From positions 62,001 to 126,000 of the forward strand of contig JAAYRL010000050.1 of NCBI GenBank assembly GCA_012518795.1: DNA of 64,000 bases. Reading direction: 5' to 3'. Shown here one piece after another: positions 1-8,703 of the stretch. The position numbers and the translations under genes were made by a program. Under the pieces are notes generated by a model. That model did no database searches. It was given only the letters and a program-made list of their open reading frames with translations, and was not told the DNA's origin. Position 1 is the first letter of the stretch; each line of letters opens with the position of its first letter. The stretch comes from Clostridiaceae bacterium. GTDB lineage: Bacteria > Bacillota > Clostridia > Saccharofermentanales > DTU023.

Positions 1-167
1 TTATTATGCATAGAATTTCAGAGACAGTCTTTATTTTACCTCGTGAATAAGTTATAATATTGAAAATTAGCTGAATAAATGCACTTGTTTTTCAGCAGAG
101 ATAGTTTTAATAAAGAGAATTTAACAAAGCAAATTTCAGCAAAGTGATTTCAGTGAAGAGAATTAAT

Positions 168-1421
168 ATGGAAATAAAACGTGATTTATATTTACAGCAA
201 TTAATTGATCGTATGCATAACGGAATGATTAAAGTCATAACCGGTGTTAGGCGAAGCGGAAAGTCATATCTTGTTTTTAAGATTTTTAAAGAATATTTAC
301 TCGGCAATGGCATTGATCATAAACACATTATTTCGCTTGAATTGGACAGAATTGAAAATAAAAAGTATCGTAATCCGGATGTAATTTATGAATATATTAA
401 CAGTCAACTGATTGACAACCGAAAATATTATATTTTGCTTGATGAAGTACAAATGTTGAACGATTTTGAAGAAGTTTTAAATTCGTTACTATATAAAAGC
501 AATGTGGATGTTTATGTGACCGGCAGCAATTCGAAGTTTTTATCAAAAGATGTCATTACTGAATTTCGCGGCAGGGGGGATGAGATACACATCTATCCAC
601 TTAGCTTTCAGGAATTTATGAGTAAATATGATGGCGATATGTATCACGGTTGGGCTGATTATGTAACTTATGGCGGTTTACCGCTCATATTATCGATGAA
701 AAACGAAGAGCAAAAAATTAATTATCTAAATTCTCTTTTCACAGAAACATATATTAAAGATATAGTTGAAAGAAATCATATAGAAAAAGTTCAGGAATTG
801 AATGATCTGATCAATATTTTGGCTTCCGGCATTGGTTCTCTTAGCAATCCTTCAAAAATTTTATCAACATTCAAGAGCCGGCTTAAATCTGATATCAGTT
901 TAAATACTATTAGAGCATATATTGAATATCTTCAGGATGCTTTTTTGATTAATGAGGCTTATCGATATGATGTTAAAGGCAGGAAATATATCGGTACACC
1001 ACTTAAATATTATTTTGAAGATGTAGGTTTAAGGAATGCTCGATTAGGCTTTAGGCAAGTTGAAGAAAATCACGTTATGGAGAATATTATTTATAATGAA
1101 CTTCGATTTAGAGGGTATCAAGTAGACGTGGGTATGGTTGCCAAACGCTTTATCGATAAAGAAGGCAAACAAAGATCAAAACAATTAGAAATTGATTTCA
1201 TTGCAAATCTTGGCAGCAAAAGATATTATCTTCAATCAGCTTTTAGCATGCCTACAGAACAAAAAATCAATCAAGAAAAAGCACCCCTGATTAATGTAAG
1301 TGATTCTTTCAAAAAGATAATTATTGTAAAAGATGTAATCAATGTCCGCAGAGATGAATATGGAATAACTACAATGAGTATCTTTGATTTTTTATTAAAT
1401 GAAAATAGTTTAGAATTATAA
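168..1421 (+). CDS. AAA+ ATPase of the DUF4143 type
   Basis: A predicted ATP-binding protein with a P-loop AAA+ core and a C-terminal DUF4143-like nuclease-fold region. A Walker A motif GVRRSGKS lies at residues 26-33 of the chosen reading, and an LLDEVQ Walker B strand follows about 75 residues later. The rest matches the family pattern: VTGSNSKFLS sensor region, FRGRGDEI segment, and a C-terminal EIDFIA stretch typical of the restriction-endonuclease-like fold in this family. I chose the ATG at 168 over one 24 bases upstream because the family normally starts with a short MEIKRD-type helix; neither start has a strong ribosome site. The gene stands alone, convergent with rtcB. Family members are widespread, often mobile, and functionally uncharacterised, so the cellular role is unknown. 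Confidence 0.85.
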   Translation: MEIKRDLYLQQLIDRMHNGMIKVITGVRRSGKSYLVFKIFKEYLLGNGIDHKHIISLELDRIENKKYRNPDVIYEYINSQLIDNRKYYILLDEVQMLNDFEEVLNSLLYKSNVDVYVTGSNSKFLSKDVITEFRGRGDEIHIYPLSFQEFMSKYDGDMYHGWADYVTYGGLPLILSMKNEEQKINYLNSLFTETYIKDIVERNHIEKVQELNDLINILASGIGSLSNPSKILSTFKSRLKSDISLNTIRAYIEYLQDAFLINEAYRYDVKGRKYIGTPLKYYFEDVGLRNARLGFRQVEENHVMENIIYNELRFRGYQVDVGMVAKRFIDKEGKQRSKQLEIDFIANLGSKRYYLQSAFSMPTEQKINQEKAPLINVSDSFKKIIIVKDVINVRRDEYGITTMSIFDFLLNENSLEL

Positions 1422-1525
1422 ATAATGAGTGAATAATGGCATTTTGATTGGAAATCACGTTCTCAGAAGGCCTTTTATCTTCTGAAAATGCGTTGCCAAA
1501 ATTGCTCTAAGCGAAATCTGTAGCA

Positions 1526-2776
1526 TCAAGCTTTGAAATTGTAAATAGGTTTCATGATATCTATGATGTCTACAGATTCTCTAATTGCATCAATAATATC
1601 TTCTAATGCCTTATATGCCATGGGAGCTTCATCAAGGGTTGAAGCTTTGACTGAAGTTGTATAAATACCTTGCATTTCTTTTTTGAAGTCTGCTAAAGAA
1701 ATTTCTGATTTGGCTTTAGTCCTCGACATAATTCTGCCGGCGCCATGCGGAGCAGAATAATTCCATTCCGGGTTTCCTTTGCCGTATGCCAAAATAGAAC
1801 CGTCTCTCATATTGATCGGTATCAGAACTTTTTCTCCTTTTCTGGCAGAAATTGCCCCTTTTCGCAAGATCATTTCTTTTGTATCAATATAGTTATGGAT
1901 TGTGTGGAAACCATCTGTGCCGGCAAGACCGGTTTTATCCAAAATAATTTCAACCATTCTTTCTCGATTTCTTTTCGCATAGTTTTGGCAAATTTCAACG
2001 TCATGTAAATAATCATCCATATATTCACCGTACAAGAAACATAAATCTTCCGGTATAGTGGGTTCTTTCTTTGTCCAATATAAATTTTTAAGAGCTGCCT
2101 GGATTTCTTTGCGTCTGCCTTGTGCTTTGTAGAATTCGATAATTTGATCTCTTTGTTTAAAATAAGTTTCTTTGCCTTTATGTAAATCAATTGCCAATTT
2201 CTGATAAAGATCAGCAACTTGTTTACCGAGATTTCTGCTTCCGCTATGAATTACCAAGTAATTTGTTCCATCTCCGGCTCGATCAATTTCAATAAAATGA
2301 TTGCCGCCACCAAGAGTGCCGATGCTGCGTTGAATTCTTGGGGTGTTGTTTAAGTATCTATAGCATCGCATATCGGTTAAATTGAAGCTTTCTGTACGAC
2401 TTTCCCAGACGTTTTTACCGGAAGGAATATAATGTGCAATTCTATCAATTTTTTTCAAGTCGATATCATTTTTACCCAAGTTTACCGTGTACATACCACA
2501 GCCGATATCTACACCGACAACATTAGGTACAACTTTATCTTTGATAGTCATGGTAGTTCCGATTGTACATCCTTTACCATAGTGCACGTCAGGCATGATA
2601 CGGATTTTGCTACCCTTGGTAAATTCGTAATCACACATCCTTTTAATTTGTTGGATGGCATCTTCTTCAATTACTTTAGCAAAGCTGATTGCTGTATTAT
2701 ATTTTCCTTTGATTTCTAACATTTGTTCTACTTTCATTGAATTAGGAATTTCCGGACATTTCATGCAATATATCAT
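1526..2776 (-). CDS. rtcB: RtcB-family RNA ligase
   Basis: RtcB ligases join RNA 2',3'-cyclic-phosphate (or 3'-phosphate) ends to 5'-OH ends using Mn2+ and GTP. The family signatures are all visible: VDIGCGMYTV with the metal-binding Cys93, GTLGGGNHFIEI around His158, IHSGSRNLG around His175, and PHGAGR near the C terminus, whose His is the guanylylated residue in characterised enzymes. At about 416 residues it belongs to the shorter bacterial branch. Several in-frame ATGs occur near the start (residues 1, 5, 14 and 19); none has a clear Shine-Dalgarno site, so the N terminus is uncertain and may begin at MLEIKGKYN, which resembles the usual family start. No archease or Rtc regulator lies next to it, so the substrate (tRNA or rRNA repair) cannot be inferred. 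Confidence 0.9.
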   Translation of the reverse strand: MIYCMKCPEIPNSMKVEQMLEIKGKYNTAISFAKVIEEDAIQQIKRMCDYEFTKGSKIRIMPDVHYGKGCTIGTTMTIKDKVVPNVVGVDIGCGMYTVNLGKNDIDLKKIDRIAHYIPSGKNVWESRTESFNLTDMRCYRYLNNTPRIQRSIGTLGGGNHFIEIDRAGDGTNYLVIHSGSRNLGKQVADLYQKLAIDLHKGKETYFKQRDQIIEFYKAQGRRKEIQAALKNLYWTKKEPTIPEDLCFLYGEYMDDYLHDVEICQNYAKRNRERMVEIILDKTGLAGTDGFHTIHNYIDTKEMILRKGAISARKGEKVLIPINMRDGSILAYGKGNPEWNYSAPHGAGRIMSRTKAKSEISLADFKKEMQGIYTTSVKASTLDEAPMAYKALEDIIDAIRESVDIIDIMKPIYNFKA

Positions 2777-3019
2777 AGAACAATTTAGTTGTCATCTTGC
2801 CTCTGGTCTTCTGTTTTAAAGCTGACATGATGAATTGAAGTTGATGAAAGTCAGGAAGTTTTGTAAATTAGCTATATCTTACTGATAATATAAAAAAGAA
2901 TAATATCCAAAGTATAATCCGAATTAAAATTTAAGTAGTAATATAAAACTACAATATATTAAATTAAAATGTGGAACAAAAATCATGCTTCAAATAAATG
3001 GAATTATTTAGGAAATGAA

Positions 3020-3754
3020 ATGGAACGTATTGATAAAATTTTGGCGAAATCCGGTTACGGAACGCGTAAAGAAGTAAAGCAATTACTAAAAGATGGCAGA
3101 GTTGATTTAGCCGGAGAAGTAATAACTGATGCAAGTTTCAAAATTTCGGAGAAAATGTTCAAACAAATTTCAGTTGACGGTAACAAAGCGGAAATTCATA
3201 GTTCGTTGACTTTTATGCTAAACAAACCTGCAGGTTTTATCACAGCTTTATCCGATAAACGTCATAATACGATAGCTGAATTTATTCCGCAAAAATGGCG
3301 AAACAAAGGACTTGTACCGATCGGTCGTTTAGATAAAGATACCGAGGGATTGTTATTGCTGACTAATGACGGTCAATTGTCGCATCGAATTTGTTCACCA
3401 AAATGGGAAATTGAAAAAGAATATCATCTAATAACTCAAGGTCGTCCATTTGACCAACAAGATGTTATTAACTTTGCTCAAGGTTTCAAAACCCTTGACG
3501 GAACTGAATTCAAACCTGCCAAACTGAAATTGGTTGATGGATTTGAGGCTTATCTTACAGTTTACGAGGGACAGTATCATCAGGTAAAGCGGATGGCGAA
3601 ATCTACAGGACGAGAAGTCAAATATCTGAAACGGATCCGTATCGCTGATTTAGAACTGGATCCTGCTTTGGAACCGGGCGAAATCCGCATACTCACAGAC
3701 GATGAACGTGACAAATTATATTTATCCTGTCAACTTGCTAAATTAGAGTTGTGA
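3020..3754 (+). CDS. RsuA/RluB-family pseudouridine synthase
   Basis: A predicted rRNA pseudouridine synthase. An N-terminal S4 RNA-binding domain (MERIDKILAKSGYGTRKEVKQLL) is followed by the catalytic domain with the motif GRLDKDTEGLLLLTNDG, whose first Asp is the family's catalytic aspartate. A further motif, EGQYHQVKRM, is typical of the RsuA/RluB/RluE/RluF group. I chose the ATG at 3020 because it opens the S4 domain and has AGGAAATGA just upstream; the longer frame from 2969 adds a non-conserved leader. The window has another member of this group at 27626. The protein length (244 residues) is normal, and the target uridine (16S or 23S) cannot be told from sequence alone. Confidence 0.88.
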   Translation: MERIDKILAKSGYGTRKEVKQLLKDGRVDLAGEVITDASFKISEKMFKQISVDGNKAEIHSSLTFMLNKPAGFITALSDKRHNTIAEFIPQKWRNKGLVPIGRLDKDTEGLLLLTNDGQLSHRICSPKWEIEKEYHLITQGRPFDQQDVINFAQGFKTLDGTEFKPAKLKLVDGFEAYLTVYEGQYHQVKRMAKSTGREVKYLKRIRIADLELDPALEPGEIRILTDDERDKLYLSCQLAKLEL

Positions 3755-3827
3755 ATATCCCGAAGAGAATGTATATATAGTTAAAAAAATTGTATGTTTC
3801 TCCAAAAATCATTTGGCATGCAATCAC

Positions 3828-3866
3828 TTTACATGGATTTTACAATTGTTTTATCTAGTAATAACA
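3828..3866 (+). promoter_or_regulatory. Predicted Pho box upstream of the pst operon
   Basis: Four hexamers sit at exactly 11-bp steps: TTTACA at 3828, TTTACA at 3839, TTTATC at 3850 and ATAACA at 3861. Each is separated by 5 bases. This matches the known layout of PhoP sites in Bacillus (TTAACA-like repeats with about 5-bp spacers). The same arrangement occurs before the Na+/phosphate symporter gene at 43134. The box is 283 bases before the pstS start codon, so a long leader transcript is implied. The exact -10 element is not obvious. Confidence 0.65.
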
Positions 3867-4148
3867 AACTCTCGATAAGCTAACGGTGTTATGAAGTAGA
3901 GTGATTTTCTTTATAGAGGGCTTCAAACATAATTTTAGTTGAAGTTCTAAATTAAATTCAAAAGAGAATTCAAAGAAAAACCATAAAGAAAATCAATAAG
4001 AAGGAATAGATTATTTCTTTTTATTCTTCTATAACATCAAACAGTTTGCAGTAATGAGTAAGTTATCAGATGCAAAATCAAATTGTGTGGATAAAATTAC
4101 CTGTTATCAAGCAAAACAATATTAAAAAATACTATCTGGAGGTAGAAA
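3867..4148 (+). other. Long untranslated leader before pstS
   Basis: Between the Pho box and the pstS start are about 280 AT-rich bases without a credible gene. The only clear signal is the strong ribosome site CTGGAGG just before the GTG start at 4149. I found no recognisable riboswitch. Confidence 0.4.
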
Positions 4149-5261
4149 GTGAAAAATTTAAAGAAAATCTTAGTTCTAGTACTTGCTTTAGTTATGATGA
4201 TTTCAGTTGTAACTGCATGTGGTGGTGACAAGAAAGACGAAAAAGAAGAAAAAGAAACTAAAGAAGAAGTAAAAAAAGAAGAAAAAACCGAAAAAGAAAC
4301 TGAGAAAGAAACCGAAAAGGAAACCGAGAAAGAAACCGAAAAGAAAACTGAGAAAGAAACCGAAAAAGAAACCGAAGTTGAAGTTGAAGAAACTGAAGCA
4401 GAAGCTCCTGCCGGCGAAATGACCGGACAAATTAATGTTTATACCCGTGATGCCGCATCAGGAACTCGTGAAGGTTTTGAAAGTGTTGTCGGTTTTAAAG
4501 ATCAATTAACCGATAATGCTAATGAAGTTTCCTCAAATGGTGACATGGCAACCAAAGTTGGCGAAGACGCTCAAGGTATCGGTTATGTTTCATTAACAAC
4601 AGATTTTGAAGCTAATAATTTGCAACCGGCAGATTATGAAGGCGTAGAACCTTCAGTCGAAACCGTAATTGACGGTTCTTATCTTTTAAGCCGTCCTTTC
4701 TGCTATACAACACGTGCAGAAGGCGACTATGAAAGTGATGAATTAGAACAATTAGTCAAAGCTTTCATCGTATTCTTGACTGAATCAACCGAAGGTAAAG
4801 AAGCTGTTTTAAGTGCCGGCGGAATCGTTGATGTAGAAGATAGTACACCCTGGGATGAACTCAAAGCTGATCATCCGATCGTTGATCAAGATAATTCAGG
4901 TCTCACTATTACAACCGGTGGTTCGACATCAGTTGAAAAATCCTTGAATGCTGCTTTGGAAGCCTTCCAACCTTTAGCAGGCAACTTTGATAAAGTTGTA
5001 AACCAAACAGGTTCAGGTGACGGCTGGAAACGTACATTAGGTGATGATAAAGACGGTCCTAACGCTTCCGATATCGGATTTGCTTCACGTAACTTCAAAG
5101 ATGAAGAGCCGACAGAAGATGCTATGAGTGCCGATAAATATTGTGATGATGCTATCGTAGTAGTTATTGAAAAGAACAACCCTGTGACAAACTTTACTCA
5201 AGAAAATTTATTTGATATCTTCACAGGTGCAGTTACCAATTGGGAAGATATTGCTAAATAA
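4149..5261 (+). CDS. pstS: Phosphate-binding lipoprotein PstS, circularly permuted
   Basis: The extracytoplasmic phosphate-binding protein of the Pst ABC transporter. It starts at a GTG behind CTGGAGG. A lipoprotein signal peptide ends in the lipobox VTAC (Cys24). Residues 30-88 form a highly charged linker of repeated KETE units that should hold the domain off the membrane. The ligand-binding part is in unusual order: residues 94-230 (NVYTRDAASGTREGFE... through LTESTEGKEAVLSAGGIV) match what is normally the C-terminal half of PstS. Residues 251-370 (LTITTGGSTSVEKSL, DIGFASRNFKDEE, NNPVTNFTQENLFDIFTGAVTNWEDI) match the normal N-terminal half. This is a circular permutation, not truncation, since both halves and the phosphate-contact motifs are present. 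A strong stem-loop follows the gene. Confidence 0.9.
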   Translation: MKNLKKILVLVLALVMMISVVTACGGDKKDEKEEKETKEEVKKEEKTEKETEKETEKETEKETEKKTEKETEKETEVEVEETEAEAPAGEMTGQINVYTRDAASGTREGFESVVGFKDQLTDNANEVSSNGDMATKVGEDAQGIGYVSLTTDFEANNLQPADYEGVEPSVETVIDGSYLLSRPFCYTTRAEGDYESDELEQLVKAFIVFLTESTEGKEAVLSAGGIVDVEDSTPWDELKADHPIVDQDNSGLTITTGGSTSVEKSLNAALEAFQPLAGNFDKVVNQTGSGDGWKRTLGDDKDGPNASDIGFASRNFKDEEPTEDAMSADKYCDDAIVVVIEKNNPVTNFTQENLFDIFTGAVTNWEDIAK

Positions 5262-5331
5262 TTTAACTTAGCAAAGAAAGTTTTATTCAACACGAGTTTC
5301 GGTAATTGCTGAAAGAAAATAAAATATAAAA

Positions 5332-5360
5332 GTTTCAGTAGTTTCTAAAACTACTGAAAC
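5332..5360 (+). other. Stem-loop between pstS and pstC
   Basis: A perfect 13-bp inverted repeat (5332-5344 with 5348-5360, loop of 3 bases) lies in the pstS-pstC gap. No T-run follows, so it is not a standard terminator. An RNA hairpin here could stabilise the pstS message or reduce read-through, which would give the excess of binding protein over permease usual for ABC importers. That role is inference. Confidence 0.6.
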
Positions 5361-5382
5361 AGCAGAATAAAAGAGAGTTTCT

Positions 5383-6342
5383 ATGACTACTGAACAACAA
5401 AATAAAAATAAAACTTTAATAAGAGAACGGTCTGCAAAGCGCCGTTCTCTTTACAAGTCTGTCGATCGTACTATGCAATTTATTTTCCGCCTATGCGGAT
5501 TGATTGCTGCATTGATGATTATTCTGATTGTATTTTTCGTAGCTGCACGCGGTATTCAGGTTTTCTTACCGGGCTATGAAAATCCCGTTTCATTGGGAGA
5601 GTTCCTGACGGGTATGAGATGGCGTAGTGATCAAGGTGTTTACGGTGTATTATTTATCGTAATTAATACAATTATCACGGCTTTTTTTGCCGGATTAATT
5701 GCTTTCCCCTTATCTGTATTATCAGCTTTAATGATCGTAAAAATTGCTCCGAAAAGATTAAGTAATGCTTTAACCACTGTTGTTGAATTGTTAGCGGCAA
5801 TACCTTCAGTTGTTTACGGTGTTTTTGCCTCAGGTGCCATTACCGATATTGTTGAAAAAATGGCGGGATGGTTTAACTATACCACCTTCGGTGGTAACTC
5901 GATGTTGGCAGTTATTCTTTTGTTGGCAATAATGATTTATCCGACCATAACTTCGATGGCTGTAGTTGCAATTCGTGCAGTTCCTGAAAGTCATGAGCTA
6001 GGTTCATTGGCACTCGGTGCTTCCAGAACACAGACCAACTTTAAGGTTGTACTTTCATCTGCAAAATCAGGTATATTTGCCGGACTTATTCTCGGTTTAG
6101 GACGAGCATTCGGTGAAGCGACCGCTGTTTCAATGGTTGCCGGCAATGCCTTCGTCGGGCCGACTTGGAATCCGTTTGATTTAACCAGAACATTAACTAC
6201 AACAATGCTGTCGGGTTTACATGAAACAGTAGGTGTCGATTATGACGTACGTTTCTCGGTCGGTATTGTATTAATGATCATTATTTTGATTACTAATTTA
6301 GCGATCAATGCATTACGTAAAAAAATGGAGTCGGGAGATTAG
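5383..6342 (+). CDS. pstC: Phosphate ABC transporter permease PstC
   Basis: One of the two membrane subunits of the Pst phosphate importer. The sequence has an N-terminal basic stretch, a first membrane segment at about residues 34-57, and then five more hydrophobic segments. The binding-protein-dependent permease signature with the EAA-type loop is seen around ESHELGSLALGASRTQTNFKVVL. The motif LLAAIPSVVYGVFA is typical of PstC. Length (319 residues) is normal. The start is an ATG behind GAGAG. It follows pstS by 121 bases and precedes pstA by 113 bases; both gaps carry inverted repeats. Confidence 0.95.
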   Translation: MTTEQQNKNKTLIRERSAKRRSLYKSVDRTMQFIFRLCGLIAALMIILIVFFVAARGIQVFLPGYENPVSLGEFLTGMRWRSDQGVYGVLFIVINTIITAFFAGLIAFPLSVLSALMIVKIAPKRLSNALTTVVELLAAIPSVVYGVFASGAITDIVEKMAGWFNYTTFGGNSMLAVILLLAIMIYPTITSMAVVAIRAVPESHELGSLALGASRTQTNFKVVLSSAKSGIFAGLILGLGRAFGEATAVSMVAGNAFVGPTWNPFDLTRTLTTTMLSGLHETVGVDYDVRFSVGIVLMIIILITNLAINALRKKMESGD

Positions 6343-6348
6343 GTATCC

Positions 6349-6412
6349 GATTGATTAGTTGATTTTTAAAATTCTTTCTAAATTAGATTTATTAATTTTC
6401 ATCTAATCAATC
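6349..6412 (+). other. Inverted repeat between pstC and pstA
   Basis: A 10-bp perfect inverted repeat, GATTGATTAG at 6349 and CTAATCAATC at 6403, encloses a 44-base loop in the pstC-pstA gap. It could form an RNA hairpin that tunes expression inside the operon. It lacks a clear terminator T-run. Confidence 0.4.
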
Positions 6413-6455
6413 TGTTTAGTTTTCTAATCTATGTAAGAAAATATGAGAAAATAAT

Positions 6456-7745
6456 ATGAATAGAATAAGAATAATAAAAGATAGAATAGCTGAAGGCTTA
6501 ACTTGGCTGTCATCCGGCATTTCAGCTCTTGTGCTGATTGCGATATTCGTGTTTATTTTTAAACGTGGTTGGTCTACATTAAACTGGGATTTGTTAAAAA
6601 ACAATTACAATTCAGAAAATCTGATGGCAGGTTATGATCATATCGATTGGGATGAGCATGGTGCTTTCGCAGCTCCCGATACACTCCCTGAGAATGCATT
6701 CTTTTCGGAAAAATACGGCGTAGCCTTTGTAGACAGCGTTAGTGCGGCAAAAGAATCACAGATGGAAGTTGTTTTTCTTGATCCTGAATCACCTTTACAA
6801 GATGGTAAAATCACAACTGCCGGACCCAGACAAGGTGATAAACTCGGTTTGGAAGAAGGGCTATATCTGAAAAAAATATCCTACATCAATCTTGAAGGTG
6901 ACAAGAAATCTGCCGGTTTAACTGCAACTCAAGGTAAAACTTCTGAAGAATTAGTTTCAGTCTTAGATAATGATTCGCAAGAAGTGGTTGACTTCTATGC
7001 TCAAACTGAAGGCGGCGGACTTAAAGGTTCCATCATTACAACTTTGCTGTTGATTGGTCTTACTTTAATTATTGCTTTACCGATCGGTGTTTTTGCTGCA
7101 ATTTATTTACATGAATTAGCCCCGAAAAATAAACTTACAGCTTGGATCAGATCTTCAATTGAATTATTGTCAGGTGTTCCGAGTGTTATCTTCGGTCTAA
7201 TGGGAATGACAATGCTATTTCAAGTTACTCGTTTGATGGGCATAACAGGACAAAGTACGATGTTAGGTGCATTAACTTTAGCAGTAATCCTTTTGCCTGT
7301 TATAATAAGACAAACCGAGGAAGCTTTGATCAATGTTCCCGACGGATATAGAATGGCTAGTTTGTCAATGGGTGCTACTCAATTTCAAACAATATATAAA
7401 ATTATCATTCCTAATGCTATGCCGGGTATTTTAAGTGCAACACTTTTGTCGATCAGTCGAATTATCGGTGAGTCGGCAGCTTTGATCTTCACTATGGGAA
7501 CGGCGATTATGGATAATCCGGCTTGGAATACACGTGGTACTTCTCTAGCGGTACATATATGGACAGTTATGAGTGGAGAACAACCGAACTTTGAACTTGC
7601 TTCAGCAATTTCAATTGTTATTTTGATTATTGTCTTGATTTTGAATGTAAGTGTAAAATACCTTACTTATCGTATGACAAGAGATAAAGATGATCAGAAA
7701 AAGAAGAATACAAAAGTAAAAGTAAAAGCTACAACTGAAACCTGA
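6456..7745 (+). CDS. pstA: Phosphate ABC transporter permease PstA with enlarged external loop
   Basis: The second membrane subunit of the Pst importer. After a first membrane segment (about residues 18-36) there is a hydrophilic stretch of roughly 145 residues (42-188) before the transporter core starts at GGGLKGSIITTLLLIG. PstA proteins are usually 280-300 residues; the extra length here (429) lies almost wholly in this stretch, predicted to face outside. The core has LLSGVPSVIFGLMGM and the EAA-type loop VPDGYRMASLSMGATQFQTIYKIIIP. The C terminus is rich in lysine. The insertion has no family I recognise; it might contact the unusual PstS, but that is speculation. Confidence 0.93.
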   Translation: MNRIRIIKDRIAEGLTWLSSGISALVLIAIFVFIFKRGWSTLNWDLLKNNYNSENLMAGYDHIDWDEHGAFAAPDTLPENAFFSEKYGVAFVDSVSAAKESQMEVVFLDPESPLQDGKITTAGPRQGDKLGLEEGLYLKKISYINLEGDKKSAGLTATQGKTSEELVSVLDNDSQEVVDFYAQTEGGGLKGSIITTLLLIGLTLIIALPIGVFAAIYLHELAPKNKLTAWIRSSIELLSGVPSVIFGLMGMTMLFQVTRLMGITGQSTMLGALTLAVILLPVIIRQTEEALINVPDGYRMASLSMGATQFQTIYKIIIPNAMPGILSATLLSISRIIGESAALIFTMGTAIMDNPAWNTRGTSLAVHIWTVMSGEQPNFELASAISIVILIIVLILNVSVKYLTYRMTRDKDDQKKKNTKVKVKATTET

Positions 7746-7859
7746 GTTTAAACAGAACATTGTAAAATTCTTAGTTTAGGTTGCGAATACAATGATAGAA
7801 TTTGATTTCATTCAAAATAAAGATATTCTAAAGTTGTTATTGAAGGAGTAATTATTTAA

Positions 7860-8639
7860 ATGACACAACAAGTACAAGTAAAAACTGATTATGCGTTTGA
7901 TATAAAAGATTTGGATCTTTTCTATACGGATTTTCACGCATTAAAGAAAATTAATATGCAGATTCCTTTAAATAAAGTTACTGCTTTTATAGGTCCATCA
8001 GGCTGTGGGAAATCAACCTTGTTACGTTGTTTTAATCGTATGAATGACTTAATTGAAGGTGTGAGAATTGAGGGCGAGATTTACCATCACGATGTTGAAA
8101 TTCATAGTAAAGAAGTTGATGTTGTTCAATTAAGAACGGAAGTCGGTATGGTATTTCAACAACCGAATCCCTTTCCTATGTCAATATATGATAATGTGGC
8201 TTATGGACTGCGTTGCCAGGGTGTCAGGGATCGCAAAATATTAGATGAAGTTGTTGAAACCTCTCTAAAACAGGCTGCACTTTGGGACGAAGTGAAAGAT
8301 CATCTCAATCGCAATGCGACCAAGCTTTCCGGCGGTCAGCAACAAAGGCTATGTATTGCCAGAGCAATTTCTTTGACTCCGGAAGTTATTCTGATGGATG
8401 AACCAACCTCAGCTCTTGATCCGATTGCAACAAATAAAATTGAAGATTTAATTACCGAGTTGAAAGAATCGTATACAATAATAATTGTGACGCATTCAAT
8501 GAGTCAAGCGGCACGTGTAAGTGACATGACAGCTTTTTTCCTTTTGGGAGATATGATCGAATATGACGTTACGGATAAAGTTTTTCATAATCCTAGAGAT
8601 GAAAGAACTGAAGATTATATTTCTGGAAAGTTTGGTTAA
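7860..8639 (+). CDS. pstB: Phosphate ABC transporter ATPase PstB
   Basis: The ATP-hydrolysing subunit of the Pst importer. It shows Walker [10 protein letters not shown], the Q-loop in [23 protein letters not shown] (a PstB hallmark), the ABC signature [14 protein letters not shown], Walker [14 protein letters not shown], and the switch His in [16 protein letters not shown]. The length of 259 residues is normal. It starts at an ATG behind GAAGGAG. It is followed 64 bases later by phoU, as in most bacteria. Confidence 0.97.
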   Translation: MTQQVQVKTDYAFDIKDLDLFYTDFHALKKINMQIPLNKVTAFIGPSGCGKSTLLRCFNRMNDLIEGVRIEGEIYHHDVEIHSKEVDVVQLRTEVGMVFQQPNPFPMSIYDNVAYGLRCQGVRDRKILDEVVETSLKQAALWDEVKDHLNRNATKLSGGQQQRLCIARAISLTPEVILMDEPTSALDPIATNKIEDLITELKESYTIIIVTHSMSQAARVSDMTAFFLLGDMIEYDVTDKVFHNPRDERTEDYISGKFG

Positions 8640-8703
8640 TTTTTGAAAAACTTGGTAGAATTCTGATTATATTGAGATTGAAACAGGAGAAAGGAATAAG
8701 AAT

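Noticed and set aside
1422-1525. Terminator between the ATPase and rtcB
   Set aside because: TCAGAAG and CTTCTGA can pair, but there is no convincing T-run on either strand.
4203-4430. Minus-strand open frame opposite the pstS linker
   Set aside because: It only mirrors the KETE repeats as Phe-rich low-complexity sequence and has no ribosome site.
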